Shown: positions 1-8,786 of the stretch, piece by piece
Numbering within the stretch: position 1 is the first letter of the stretch
Layout: each line of letters starts with the position of its first letter
From: an uncultured Acidocella sp.
GTDB lineage: Bacteria > Pseudomonadota > Alphaproteobacteria > Acetobacterales > Acetobacteraceae
DNA length: 64,000 nt
Reading direction: 5' to 3'
Assembly (NCBI RefSeq): GCF_946222605.1
Contig: NZ_CAMIIE010000008.1
Span: 1 to 64,000, forward strand
Notes under the pieces: model-generated
What the model was told of the DNA's origin: nothing
Databases searched by the model: none
Seen by the model: only the letters and a program-made list of their open reading frames with translations
Made by a program: the position numbers and the translations under genes

Positions 1-84
1 GGGGCGAGCGCCGTGGTGGTGTGGATGCGGGCGATCGCCAAGCGGTTGAACGAGAACAAAATCCGATCAGACGGAAGCGTCTGA
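1..84 (+). CDS. C-terminal tail of an unidentified protein (partial)
   Basis: Reading frame 1 is open from the window edge to a TGA at 82-84, giving 27 residues that begin GASAVVVWMRAIAKRL and end in DGSV. A hydrophobic run followed by a basic, charged tail would fit the cytoplasmic end of a membrane protein, but there is too little to identify a family. The stop codon lies inside the right arm of a perfect hairpin (61-90), as expected for a gene end. It faces the arsenic operon convergently. It could also be a chance open frame. Confidence 0.4.
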   Translation, partial: GASAVVVWMRAIAKRLNENKIRSDGSV

Positions 85-90
85 TCGGAT
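61..90. repeat. Perfect 13-bp inverted repeat, likely terminator hairpin
   Basis: ATCCGATCAGACG at 61-73 and CGTCTGATCGGAT at 78-90 are perfect reverse complements separated by GAAG. It lies between the end of the partial plus-strand frame and the 3' end of arsH on the minus strand, so it could end transcription from both sides. There is no T-tract after it, so intrinsic termination is uncertain. Confidence 0.55.
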
Positions 91-123
91 AGGCTTGGAG
101 CTCAAACATCGACCCGCGCAGGC

Positions 124-867
124 TCACGGGGGTGAGGATTGCGACCGGGATGCCAGATCCGTCCTCGCATCGATCACCGCCCCCGCCTTGCGCTCGGAAT
201 AGCGGTCGACCAGCGTGGCGGTGTGCGGGCGCAGCAGCACGGTGAAGCGCACCAGCTCCTCCATCACATCGACGATCCTCTCATAATAGGCGGAGGGCTT
301 CATCCGCCCGGCCTCGTCGAATTCCTGAAACGCCTTGCCCACGCTGGATTGGTTCGGGATGGTGAACATCCGCATCCAGCGGCCGAGCAGGCGCAGCGTG
401 TTCACCGCGTTGAAGCTCTGCGAGCCGCCGCAGACCTGCATCACGGCCAGGGTCCGCCCCTGGGTGGGGCGCATGCCGCCCATTTCCAGCGGCAGATGGT
501 CGATCTGGGCTTTCATGATCCCGGTGATCTGGCCATGCCGCTCCGGGCTGCACCAGACCTGGCCTTCGGACCAGAGCGACAGTGCCCGCAACTCGCGCAC
601 GGCCGGATGGTCGTCGCCCTTCACCTGGTCCGGCAGAGGCAGCGCGCGCGGGTCGAAGATGCGAGTTTCCGCCCCAAAAAATTGCAGCAGGCGGGCGGCT
701 TCCTCGACGGCCAGCCGGGAAAAGGAACGATCTCGCAGCGAGCCGTAGAGCAGCAGGATGCGCGGCGGCGGCTCGGCGGGGCCCAGCCCGGCCGCCGGTC
801 GCGCATAAGCGCGGCGCTGATCGAGGGCGGGCAGGTGGGTCGGATCGGGGAGGTCGCGCAGGCTCAT
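124..867 (-). CDS. arsH: ArsH, NADPH-dependent FMN reductase/organoarsenical oxidase
   Basis: A 247-residue protein with the ArsH signature: the FMN phosphate-binding loop YGSLRDRSFSR at about residues 41-51, WCSPERHGQITGIMKAQID at about 105-123, and the GGSQSFNAVNTLRLLGRWMR block near 147-166. ArsH is a soluble NADPH:FMN oxidoreductase that detoxifies trivalent organoarsenicals and helps against oxidative stress. It is the last gene of the arsR-arsC-acr3-arsH operon, and its ATG overlaps the acr3 stop (864-867), so translation is probably coupled. Length and motifs agree with proteobacterial ArsH. Confidence 0.95.
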   Translation of the reverse strand: MSLRDLPDPTHLPALDQRRAYARPAAGLGPAEPPPRILLLYGSLRDRSFSRLAVEEAARLLQFFGAETRIFDPRALPLPDQVKGDDHPAVRELRALSLWSEGQVWCSPERHGQITGIMKAQIDHLPLEMGGMRPTQGRTLAVMQVCGGSQSFNAVNTLRLLGRWMRMFTIPNQSSVGKAFQEFDEAGRMKPSAYYERIVDVMEELVRFTVLLRPHTATLVDRYSERKAGAVIDARTDLASRSQSSPP

Positions 868-1910
868 GCTTGCCCCCTTTCATACCAGCCGCGCGAGCGC
901 CGGACGATCTCCACCACTGAGAGCATCACCGGCACCTCGACCAGCACGCCGACCACCGTGGCCAGCGCCGCGCCGGACTGAAAGCCGAACAGCGCGATTG
1001 CCGTGGCCACCGCCAGCTCGAAGAAATTGCTGGCGCCGATCAGCGCAGAGGGCCCGGCCACGCACCATTCGACGCCGAGCCGCCGGTTCACCCAATAGGC
1101 CAGACCGGCATTGAAATAGACCTGGATCAAGATCGGCACCGCCAGCAGCAGGATCACCGCGGGCTGTTTGACGATCTGATGGCCCTGCAGCCCGAACAAC
1201 AGCACCAGCGTGAGCAGCAGCGCCAGCAGCGAGAGCGGCGCGAGCCCGCGCAGCGTCGCCTCCAGCGCGCCTTGCCCGCCCGCCTTCAGCAAGGCCCGGC
1301 GCCAGAGCTGGGCCGCCGCCACCGGCACCACGATATAGAGCAGCACGGAGATGATGAGCGTGTTCCAGGGCACGGTGATCGAGGACAGCCCCAGCAGCAG
1401 CGCCACGATCGGGGCGAAGGCCACGATCATGATGCTGTCGTTCAGCGCCACCTGGGAGAGGGTGAAATGCGGCTCGCCCTCGACAAGGCTGGACCAGACG
1501 AACACCATCGCGGTGCAGGGGGCGGCGGCGAGCAGGATCAGCCCGGCCATGTAGCCGTCGATCTGCGCCGCCGGCAGCCAGAGGCGGAAGAGATGGCCGA
1601 TGAACAGCCAGCCCAGCAGCGCCATCGAAAACGGCTTCACCAGCCAGTTCACCCCCACGGTCGTGGCAATGCCGCGCCAATGCCGGCCGACCTGGCGCAA
1701 CGAAGCGAGGTCGATTTTCAGCAGCATCGGCACGATCATCAGCCAGACCAGCAGGGCGACCGGCAGATTCACCTGCGCCAGCGTCGCGTCGCCAAGCAGC
1801 TGAAACAGGCTCGGGACGAGCTGCCCCAGAATGATGCCGGCGAGAATGCACAGCGCCACCCAGAGGGTGAGATAGCGTTCAAACACGCCCAGGCGCGCGG
1901 GCTTACTCAC
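864..1910 (-). CDS. acr3: Acr3-family arsenite efflux permease
   Basis: A 348-residue, roughly ten-helix membrane protein of the Acr3 (BART superfamily) type, not the unrelated two-fold ArsB type. It shows the conserved APCTAMVFVWS stretch with Cys132 in the fourth helix, LNDSIM after it, and GASNFFELAVATAIALFG near the C-terminus, whose Glu is conserved in Acr3. The protein exports As(III) across the inner membrane using the proton-motive force. The start overlaps the arsC stop by 8 nt and the stop overlaps arsH by 4 nt. Confidence 0.95.
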   Translation of the reverse strand: MSKPARLGVFERYLTLWVALCILAGIILGQLVPSLFQLLGDATLAQVNLPVALLVWLMIVPMLLKIDLASLRQVGRHWRGIATTVGVNWLVKPFSMALLGWLFIGHLFRLWLPAAQIDGYMAGLILLAAAPCTAMVFVWSSLVEGEPHFTLSQVALNDSIMIVAFAPIVALLLGLSSITVPWNTLIISVLLYIVVPVAAAQLWRRALLKAGGQGALEATLRGLAPLSLLALLLTLVLLFGLQGHQIVKQPAVILLLAVPILIQVYFNAGLAYWVNRRLGVEWCVAGPSALIGASNFFELAVATAIALFGFQSGAALATVVGVLVEVPVMLSVVEIVRRSRGWYERGQA

Positions 1911-2340
1911 GGCCGGGCTTGCCCACGCGCCGGCCCGCCGCGTCGATCACCGCCTCGCCATCTTCCTTGGAAAAGGCGGCGCGCTGCGGGGCGGGCAGGA
2001 GGTCGAGCACCAGCTCGGAGGGGCGGCACAGCTTCACGCCAAGCTCTGTCACCACGATGGGGCGGTTGATCAGGATCGGGTGCGCCATCATCGCATCCAG
2101 CAACGCGTCATCGCTCAGCCCCGGGTCACCCAGGCCAAGCTCATGATAAGGCGTGCCTTTTTCCCGCAGCAGCGCCCGCACGGGAATGCCCATGCGGGCG
2201 ATGAGGCCGGCCAGCTCGTCCCGGCTGGGCGGGGTTTTCAGATATTCGATGATATGCGGCCGCGCGCCGCTATTCTCGATCATCGCCAGCACATTGCGCG
2301 ACGTGCCGCAGGCCGGGTTGTGGTAGATGGTGACGGTCAT
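1903..2340 (-). CDS. arsC: ArsC arsenate reductase, glutaredoxin-coupled
   Basis: A 145-residue ArsC of the E. coli plasmid R773 type. Cys11 in HNPACGTSRN is the catalytic cysteine, and Arg59, Arg93 and Arg106 match the three anion-binding arginines of R773 ArsC (60, 94, 107) with a constant shift of one. It reduces As(V) to As(III) with glutathione and glutaredoxin, feeding the adjacent efflux pump. The start at 2340 is chosen over an upstream in-frame start because GAGGAG precedes it at suitable spacing and the protein then begins MTVTIYHNP as in the family. Confidence 0.95.
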   Translation of the reverse strand: MTVTIYHNPACGTSRNVLAMIENSGARPHIIEYLKTPPSRDELAGLIARMGIPVRALLREKGTPYHELGLGDPGLSDDALLDAMMAHPILINRPIVVTELGVKLCRPSELVLDLLPAPQRAAFSKEDGEAVIDAAGRRVGKPGRE

Positions 2341-2350
2341 TATGCGCTCC

Positions 2351-2692
2351 TCATGGGGTTTGGCAGCAGGCAGCCAGGGCGTTGACGGCGGGGGCACAGA
2401 CTTCCGGGCGCCCCTGGCAGCAATCGCGCATCAGGAAGGCGATCAGCCCGGAAAGCGCCTCATAGCGGGCGCTATAGCGGATCGAGCGGCCCTCCCGCTG
2501 GGACTGGATCAGCCCCGCATGCTCCAGATGCGACAGATGGAAAGAGAGCCGGGAGGAGCTGGCCGCCAGCGCCTCCCCAATCGCCCCGGCGGCCATGCCC
2601 TCCGGGCCGGCGCTTACCAGCAGCCTGACGATGCGCAGGCGGGTTTCCTGGGACAGGGCGGCAAAGGCAGCGAGGGCATGGGCTTCATCCAT
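2351..2692 (-). CDS. arsR: ArsR/SmtB-family As(III)-responsive repressor
   Basis: A 113-residue winged-helix repressor (LSQETRLRIVRLL, then the recognition helix region SSSRLSFHLSHLEHAGLI). It lacks the classical CVC motif of R773 ArsR in the DNA-binding helix. Instead it has Cys91-Cys92 and Cys99 after the wing and Cys109-Cys110 near the end. A C-terminal CC...C As(III) site of this sort is described for Acidithiobacillus ferrooxidans ArsR. The second CC pair is additional. It is first in the operon, 10 nt before arsC, and probably autoregulates through the dyad directly upstream of its start. Confidence 0.93.
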   Translation of the reverse strand: MDEAHALAAFAALSQETRLRIVRLLVSAGPEGMAAGAIGEALAASSSRLSFHLSHLEHAGLIQSQREGRSIRYSARYEALSGLIAFLMRDCCQGRPEVCAPAVNALAACCQTP

Positions 2693-2697
2693 GATTG

Positions 2698-2721
2698 TTC
2701 AATATCTCAATATATGTTGAA
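2698..2721 (-). promoter_or_regulatory. Candidate ArsR operator/ars promoter
   Basis: Five bases upstream of the arsR start there is an AT-rich imperfect dyad: TTCAA at 2698-2702 and TTGAA at 2717-2721 around ATCTCAATATAT. In GC-rich surroundings this AT block is the likely ars promoter and repressor site. No separate ribosome-binding sequence is obvious before arsR. Confidence 0.5.
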
Positions 2722-2881
2722 ATAAAAAGAGCGAGCCTCTGACCCTTTTGGGAGCATCCCCATGACCTGGCGGACATGAGCGGAGGGAGGCGAACCCCAA
2801 CATTGGATTACGAAACCGCCACATGGCTTCATATCAAGGCGCGTGGGCTTATCTCCGATAAGGGTTGCGGACGGATGAGGC

Positions 2882-3820
2882 ATGGCGGATCTGGACATTT
2901 TTCCCCGCGGAATGGCGATGATGCGGCGTCGAGCGCGGCGCCGCTGGCTCGCGCGGATTTTTCTCACGCTTTGTCTGCTGCCGCTCAGCGGCTGCGGGGC
3001 GCTTTCGGGAGGATTTCTCGGCGGGCCGGCGGGGCGGATCGCCAATCTCGAACATCATGAATTTCTGATTGTCAGCGTCATTCTCGTGCTGGTCTGGCTT
3101 CCGGTTTTCATTCTGGTGCCGTTGATCGCCTGGCATTATCGCATCTCCAACGAACGCGCCGCCTATCGCCCGCAATGGGGGTTCAGCTGGATTCTTGAAG
3201 GGCTGATCTGGATCCCGCCAACCTTGGTGGTGGTTGTTCTCTCGGTTCTGCTGGTGCGTTACACGACCCGGCTTGATCCCTACAAACCCGTGGCCAGCGC
3301 CGCGCCGGCCTTGCAGGTGCAGGTGGTGGCGCTGGATTGGAAATGGTTGTTTCTGTATCCCGCGCAGCATATCGCGACGGTCAATCAACTGGTCGTTCCC
3401 GCCGGGACGCCGGTGGAATTTCAGATGACCAGCGGCACCGTGATGCAATCGCTGCTGATGCCGCGCCTCGCCGGGCAGATTTTCGCGATGGCCGGCATGC
3501 GCACCCGGTTGAATTTCGAAATCGACAAGCCCGGCACCTATTTTGGCGAAAATACCCAATATAACGGCGACGGATTTCATGCGGATAAATTCACCATTCA
3601 GGCGATGACGCAAGCGCATTTCACCAGCTGGGTGGCGCAGGCGCAGACGAGCAATGCCGCCATGAACGCGGCCGCCTACCAGACATTATCCCGGCAATCG
3701 CTGGTCGATCATCCCTTGGTCTTTGGTCAGCTCACCCCGGATCTGTTCAAGGATATTTTGGCGCAGAAAATCCAGCCCGGATATCTCGCCCAGCATCACG
3801 AGGCCGGCGCACATGGATAG
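2882..3820 (+). CDS. cyoA: Cytochrome bo3 ubiquinol oxidase subunit II
   Basis: A 312-residue lipoprotein with a basic N-terminus, a hydrophobic stretch ending in the lipobox LPLSGCG (about residues 34-40), two further transmembrane helices (about 60-82 and 100-122) and a periplasmic cupredoxin-like domain. The CuA ligands of cytochrome c oxidases are absent (no cysteines in the region around NTQYNGDGFHADKF), which assigns it to quinol rather than cytochrome c oxidation. The true start could be one of the ATGs at 2912-2921; 2882 has GAGG just upstream at short spacing. First gene of cyoABCD, overlapping cyoB by 8 nt. Confidence 0.93.
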   Translation: MADLDIFPRGMAMMRRRARRRWLARIFLTLCLLPLSGCGALSGGFLGGPAGRIANLEHHEFLIVSVILVLVWLPVFILVPLIAWHYRISNERAAYRPQWGFSWILEGLIWIPPTLVVVVLSVLLVRYTTRLDPYKPVASAAPALQVQVVALDWKWLFLYPAQHIATVNQLVVPAGTPVEFQMTSGTVMQSLLMPRLAGQIFAMAGMRTRLNFEIDKPGTYFGENTQYNGDGFHADKFTIQAMTQAHFTSWVAQAQTSNAAMNAAAYQTLSRQSLVDHPLVFGQLTPDLFKDILAQKIQPGYLAQHHEAGAHG

Positions 3821-5897
3821 CATGGTTTGGCATATTCTCTTCGGCCGGTTCGTCTGGATCGATCTGCCGGTGGTGAAGGCCTGGCAGGATCCGACGATCA
3901 GCAACATCATCGCCGGCGCGGCGGCGATGATCGCCGTGTTCGGCGCGCTGGCGGGGCTTGGGCTGATCACCTGGCTGCGCAAATGGCGCTATCTCTGGAG
4001 CGAATGGTTCACCAGCCTCGATCATAAGCGCATCGGCATCATGTATGTCTGCCTGGCGGTGGTGATGATCGTGCGCGGCGTCATCGAAGGTGTTTTGATG
4101 CGCGTGCAGCAGGACCTCGCCGTGAACGCGCCTGGGATTCTCGCCCCCGATCATTTCGCGCAATTCTTCAGCACCCACGGCACCATCATGATCTTCTTCG
4201 TAGTGATGCCGTTGATCTCCGGCCTGGTGAATTTCGCCATGCCCTTGCAGATCGGCGCGCGGGATGTCGCGTTTCCCTTTCTCAACTCGATCGGGTTGTG
4301 GCTGTCGGTCGGCGGCGCGGTGCTGGTGATGGTCTCGCTGGTCATCGGCGAGTTTTCCACCGGCGGCTGGAGCGGCTATCCGCCCTACACGGAGCTGGCC
4401 TTCAATGGCGGTGTCGGGCCGGATTACTGGATCTGGGCGGTGACGATGAGTTCACTCAGCGCAATGCTGACGGGATTGAATTTCGCCGTCACCATCTACA
4501 AGCTGCGCGCGCCGGGAATGAGCTGGATGCGCCTGCCGCTCTTCAGCTGGACCGCCCTGTGCACCGCGATTCTGATGATCTTCGCGATGCCGCCGCTGAC
4601 CGTCGCGACCTTGCTGCTCGCCGCCGACCGCTATCTGGGCATGCATTTCTTCACCAATGATCTCGGCGGCAACATGATGAATTACGTCAATCTGTTCTGG
4701 CTGTTCGGCCATCCGGAGGTGTATATTCTCATCCTGCCGGCCTTTGGCGTCTATTCCGAAGTGGTTTCCGCCTACTCGTCCAAGGAGCTTTACGGCTATG
4801 TGTCTCTGGTGATCGCGACCATGGCGATCGCGATCCTGTCCTTCACGGTCTGGCTGCATCATTTCTTCACCATGGGCCAGAGCGCGAATGTGAACGCGTT
4901 TTTCGGCATCGCCACGATGTTGATCGGCATTCCCACGGGCGTTAAACTCTATAACTGGACCTGGACGATGTTTCGCGGCCGGGTGCGCTATACCGCGCCG
5001 ATGCTGTTCACGTTGGCCTTTCTGATCACCTTTGTCATTGGCGGGTTGAGCGGCATCATCCTCGCCACGCCGCCGCTCGATTACATGATGCACAATACGC
5101 TGTTCCTGGTCGCGCATTTTCATAACATGCTGATTCCGGGAACGTTGTTTGGCATGATCGCCGGTTGCCAATATTGGTTCCCGAAAGCCTTCGGTTTCCG
5201 GCTGGAAGAAAAATGGGGCAAGCGGGCGGTGTTTTTCTGGGTGGTCGGCTTCTACATGGCCTTCATGCCGCTCTATGTTCTGGGGGCGGATGGCGCCACC
5301 CGGCGCACGGTGGAATTCAGCAATCCGGCCTTTCAGCCCTGGCTGCTGGTGGCGATGTGCGGCGGATTCCTGATCCTGGCCGGCCTCGCCAGCCTGTTCA
5401 TTCAGGTTTGGGTGAGCGTGAAAAACCGCGATATGCTGGCGGTGCCCGTCGGTGATCCTTGGGACGCGCGCGGGCTGGAATGGTCGATCAGCGCGCCACC
5501 GCCCGAATATAATTTCGTCTCCATCCCGCAGGTCGGCCATCGCGATGCCTTCTACTGGCGCAAGCGCAATCACGGCGCCTACAAGCCAGCGGACCATTAC
5601 CGCGATATCGAGATGCCGAAAAATACCGGCTGGGGGCTGATCTTTGGCCTCGGCATGGCCGTGTGCTTCTTCGGGCTGGTCTGGCATATCTGGTGGATGG
5701 CCATCCTCTTCGGGCTGCTCAGTATCGCCGCCGGTCTGGTGAGAAGCTTTCAGCGTGACTTGCACAAGATCATTCCCGCCGCCGAGATCGAGGCCGCGGA
5801 TCGCCATTGGCTGGCCATCGCCGCCGCGGCGACGCCGGTTTCGCGCCATCTTGAGGAAACACCGAGCAATGAGGGGCGCGCAATATGGCCGGAGTGA
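3813..5897 (+). CDS. cyoB: Cytochrome bo3 ubiquinol oxidase subunit I
   Basis: A 694-residue polytopic haem-copper oxidase subunit. His122 (STHGT) and His436 fit the low-spin haem ligands, His299 with Tyr303 in GHPEVYI form the cross-linked CuB/tyrosine pair, His348-His349 are the other CuB ligands, and His434 binds the high-spin haem. It reduces O2 to water with electrons from ubiquinol while pumping protons. An in-frame start 90 nt upstream (3723) would lie inside cyoA and give a non-family N-terminus, so the ATG at 3813, overlapping the cyoA stop, is used. Confidence 0.96.
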   Translation: MDSMVWHILFGRFVWIDLPVVKAWQDPTISNIIAGAAAMIAVFGALAGLGLITWLRKWRYLWSEWFTSLDHKRIGIMYVCLAVVMIVRGVIEGVLMRVQQDLAVNAPGILAPDHFAQFFSTHGTIMIFFVVMPLISGLVNFAMPLQIGARDVAFPFLNSIGLWLSVGGAVLVMVSLVIGEFSTGGWSGYPPYTELAFNGGVGPDYWIWAVTMSSLSAMLTGLNFAVTIYKLRAPGMSWMRLPLFSWTALCTAILMIFAMPPLTVATLLLAADRYLGMHFFTNDLGGNMMNYVNLFWLFGHPEVYILILPAFGVYSEVVSAYSSKELYGYVSLVIATMAIAILSFTVWLHHFFTMGQSANVNAFFGIATMLIGIPTGVKLYNWTWTMFRGRVRYTAPMLFTLAFLITFVIGGLSGIILATPPLDYMMHNTLFLVAHFHNMLIPGTLFGMIAGCQYWFPKAFGFRLEEKWGKRAVFFWVVGFYMAFMPLYVLGADGATRRTVEFSNPAFQPWLLVAMCGGFLILAGLASLFIQVWVSVKNRDMLAVPVGDPWDARGLEWSISAPPPEYNFVSIPQVGHRDAFYWRKRNHGAYKPADHYRDIEMPKNTGWGLIFGLGMAVCFFGLVWHIWWMAILFGLLSIAAGLVRSFQRDLHKIIPAAEIEAADRHWLAIAAAATPVSRHLEETPSNEGRAIWPE

Positions 5898-6520
5898 ATG
5901 AACCGGAATTGCTGCATGCCGGGCTGAATCTGGCAAATCATCCGCCGGAAAAACAGGCGCAGGTGGAAAGCGACGTTTTCGGCTTCTGGGTGTTCCTGAT
6001 GAGCGATGCGATTCTGTTCGCGCTGCTCTTTGCCATCTACGGCACGATGCTGGATGCCACCGCCGGCGTGCCGGCACCGCATACGGACTTCAAATTCAGC
6101 TCCAGCTTTTTGGAAACCTTGGCACTGCTCAGCAGCAGCTTTGCCTACGGCATGGTGTCCTTGAATTTGAAGCTCGGTGCCTCCCGACGCTGGATATGGG
6201 GTTGGCTCGGCGTCACCTTCCTGCTCGGCGCCTGGTTTCTGCGCCTGGAAATCGGCGATTTCATCGACATGGCCGCGCATGGCGAAACCGCGCAGGCGAG
6301 CGGCGCGCTCTCCTCTTTCTTCGTGCTGGTTGGCACGCATGGGCTGCATGTCACGTGCGGGCTGATCTGGATTGTCATCATGGCGGTGCAACTCGCCATT
6401 CACGGCATCGATGAACGGGTCAAGATCAATCTGATCCGGCTCGGCCTGTTCTGGCATTTTCTCGATGTCGTCTGGGTGGCGATTTTCACCATCGTCTATC
6501 TGCGGGGGCTGCTGGCATGA
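5885..6520 (+). CDS. cyoC: Cytochrome bo3 ubiquinol oxidase subunit III
   Basis: A 211-residue membrane protein of the haem-copper oxidase subunit III family, with five hydrophobic helices and the typical FGFWVFLMSDAILFALLF and GTHGLHVTCGLIW segments. It stabilises the oxidase core and has no metal centre of its own. The ATG lies 13 nt inside cyoB and is preceded by GAGGGG; the stop overlaps cyoD by 4 nt. Confidence 0.95.
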   Translation: MAGVNEPELLHAGLNLANHPPEKQAQVESDVFGFWVFLMSDAILFALLFAIYGTMLDATAGVPAPHTDFKFSSSFLETLALLSSSFAYGMVSLNLKLGASRRWIWGWLGVTFLLGAWFLRLEIGDFIDMAAHGETAQASGALSSFFVLVGTHGLHVTCGLIWIVIMAVQLAIHGIDERVKINLIRLGLFWHFLDVVWVAIFTIVYLRGLLA

Positions 6521-6828
6521 ATCGTTTGCGGCCGGTCCTCGGCGATCTTCTCACCTACGCGCTGGGCTATGCCCTGGCCCTGGCGCTGACCTTCACCGCC
6601 TTCGCGCTGGTCTATTTCCGCGTGGCAGCGCCGGGGACGATCTTCGCGATCATTCTGGTTCTGGGGCTGGTGCAGATCATCGTGCATATGCGCTGCTTCC
6701 TGCATCTTAGCCTGCAGCGCTCGGCCCGGGCCGATCTGATGCTGGTGCTGTTTTCCAGCTTGATCATCGCGCTGATGGTTGGCGGCACGCTGGTGGTGCT
6801 GTTCAATCTGCGCGCCAGGATGATGTAG
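6517..6828 (+). CDS. cyoD: Cytochrome bo3 ubiquinol oxidase subunit IV
   Basis: A 103-residue protein with three transmembrane helices and the subunit IV motif QIIVHMRCFLHL. It assists assembly of the CuB site in subunit I. No cyoE (haem O synthase) follows; the next gene is a glycosidase, so haem O synthesis must be encoded elsewhere. Confidence 0.93.
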   Translation: MNRLRPVLGDLLTYALGYALALALTFTAFALVYFRVAAPGTIFAIILVLGLVQIIVHMRCFLHLSLQRSARADLMLVLFSSLIIALMVGGTLVVLFNLRARMM

Positions 6829-6841
6829 GGAGGCGCTATTC

Positions 6842-8620
6842 ATGGTCAAACGCATCGAGGATTACGCGATGATCGGCGACGGCCAAAGCCTGGCGCTGGT
6901 CGGCCTGAACGGCGCCATCGACTGGCTGTGCCTGCCCCGTTTCGATAGCGATGCCTGTTTTGCCGCCCTTCTCGGCCGGCCGGAGCATGGCAGCTGGGAG
7001 CTTTGTCCGCAGCGGCCGGCACAACAGACGCGCCGGCGCTACGCCGGCGATACGTTGGTACTGGAAACAGAATTCCACACCGAGGGCGGGGCGTGCCTGG
7101 TGACGGATTTCATGCCGATCCGCGAGGGCAAACATTCAAGCCTGGTCCGCATCGTCTCCGGCTTGTCGGGGGTGGTGGAGATGCGCACGACGCTGCGCGC
7201 CCGCTTCGATTACGGCCGGGTGGCGCCCTGGTATAGCCGCGAGGAGGGTGTTCTGGTCGGGCGGATCGGGCCGGATTTGCTGGCGGTGCGCGCCGATATT
7301 CCGCTGCGGGAAGAGGCCGGCACGATCAGTGCCGCCTTTCCCCTCGCCGCCGGGCAACAGGTCGTGTTCTGCATGCAGCATGGCGAGTCCACCGCGGCCT
7401 TGCCGCCGGCCCTGGATGCGCACGCGCTGCTACGCCAGACCAAGCGCTGGTGGCTGGACTGGATTTCAGGCTTCAAGCACGAAACAGCCTGGCCGGATCT
7501 GGTTCGTCGCTCGCTGATCACGCTGAAGGCGCTCACCTACATGCCAACCGGCGGCATCCTCGCCGCCGGCACCGCCGGCCTGCCGGAAAAGCCGGGCGGG
7601 CGGATGAACTGGGATTATCGCTATTGCTGGTTGCGGGATTCCACCTTCACCCTCACCGCCTTTCTCAATGCCGGCTTTGAAGGCGAGGCCAAGGCCTGGC
7701 TGCAATGGTTGCTGCGCACCATCGGCAATTCGCCGGAGCATATCCGCATCGCCTACCGGGTGGATGGCGGGCGGCATATGCAGGAATGGTGGGCGAAATG
7801 GCTGCCGGGATTTGAAGGGGCGTTGCCGGTGCGCATCGGCAATCAGGCCGCGGGACAGAGGCAGCTCGATATTTTCGGGGAAATTATTGATAGCTCCCAC
7901 CTCGCCGAGCAGGCCGGGTTGGACCGCAATGGCTGGGAAATGGAGATCGAGCAGCGTCTGGTCGAGCATGTCGAGAAAACCTGGCGGAATCCGGATCAGG
8001 GCTTCTGGGAATCGCGCGGGCGGCCGCGTCATTATGTCTATTCCAAGGTGATGGCCTGGGTGGCGGTGGACCGGTTTCTGAAGCTGAAAGGCAGTGCCGC
8101 GCAGAGCGATCCGGCTTTGCGCACGCGGTTGGAGCGCTTGCGCGCGACGATGCACGCGGAGATTTGCGCGCGTGGCGTGGCACCGAAATCCGGGCATTTC
8201 ACCGCCTATTACGGCACCAGGCGGGTTCAGGCGGAGTTGCTGCTTTTGCCTTTGGTCGGGTTTCTGCCGGTGGAGGATCCGCGCATCAGCGCCACCATCG
8301 CGGAGATTGAGCGTGTGCTGGTGCAAGGCGGGCTGGTCCGGCGCAAGCGGGCACCGCTGTTCGGCGGCGAGGAAGGTTGTTTCATCGCCTGCGCCTGCTG
8401 GCTGGCGAGTTGCATGGGGATGCAGAACCGCCATCAGGACGCGCAGGCGATGATGCAGCGCGTCGCCGATATCGCCAATGATGTCGGGCTGCTGGCCGAG
8501 GAATATCATATCCCCCGCCAGGCGCTTTATGGCAATTACCCGCAGGCCTTGTCGCATCTGGCCTTCATCAACGCGGCGCTGGGGCTGCGTGGCGGCACCT
8601 ACCAGCGCGGCGGCGGCTGA
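6842..8620 (+). CDS. GH15 glucoamylase/trehalase-type glycoside hydrolase
   Basis: A 592-residue cytoplasmic protein (no signal peptide) with the bacterial GH15 N-terminal motif YAMIGDGQSLALVGLNGAIDWL and the (alpha/alpha)6-barrel landmarks NWDYRYCWLRDSTFTL (about residues 256-271), FGGEEGCFIACACWLAS and YGNYPQALSHLAFINAA near the C-terminus. Members hydrolyse alpha-glucosides such as maltodextrins or trehalose, and sequence alone does not separate these. It starts 13 nt after cyoD with GGGAGG upstream, so it may be read through from the cyo operon. Confidence 0.88.
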   Translation: MVKRIEDYAMIGDGQSLALVGLNGAIDWLCLPRFDSDACFAALLGRPEHGSWELCPQRPAQQTRRRYAGDTLVLETEFHTEGGACLVTDFMPIREGKHSSLVRIVSGLSGVVEMRTTLRARFDYGRVAPWYSREEGVLVGRIGPDLLAVRADIPLREEAGTISAAFPLAAGQQVVFCMQHGESTAALPPALDAHALLRQTKRWWLDWISGFKHETAWPDLVRRSLITLKALTYMPTGGILAAGTAGLPEKPGGRMNWDYRYCWLRDSTFTLTAFLNAGFEGEAKAWLQWLLRTIGNSPEHIRIAYRVDGGRHMQEWWAKWLPGFEGALPVRIGNQAAGQRQLDIFGEIIDSSHLAEQAGLDRNGWEMEIEQRLVEHVEKTWRNPDQGFWESRGRPRHYVYSKVMAWVAVDRFLKLKGSAAQSDPALRTRLERLRATMHAEICARGVAPKSGHFTAYYGTRRVQAELLLLPLVGFLPVEDPRISATIAEIERVLVQGGLVRRKRAPLFGGEEGCFIACACWLASCMGMQNRHQDAQAMMQRVADIANDVGLLAEEYHIPRQALYGNYPQALSHLAFINAALGLRGGTYQRGGG

Positions 8621-8786
8621 TGGCTCAGCGGGCATCATCGCTGGCGCGGCAGCTCCAGGCTGGTTCATGACCCCGAACTCATTCCGAATATACCAGCCCA
8701 GCCCTGTGATTCTCCGCGCGATACAGCATCTCAAGCGCGGTGGATGAAATCTCTTGCGCACCGCAAGAGCAAGGAAGGAGATGCGC

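Noticed and set aside
864..1910. ArsB (two-fold, 12-helix) arsenite pump
   Set aside because: Length of 348 residues and the APCTAMVF cysteine motif belong to Acr3, not ArsB.
2882..6828. Cytochrome c oxidase (aa3) cluster
   Set aside because: Subunit II has no CuA cysteines and a fourth small CyoD subunit is present, so it is a quinol oxidase.
8621..8786. Possible transposase or gene remnant between the GH15 and Rieske genes
   Set aside because: Short frames on the minus strand suggested a degraded protein, but no motif could be recognised with certainty.
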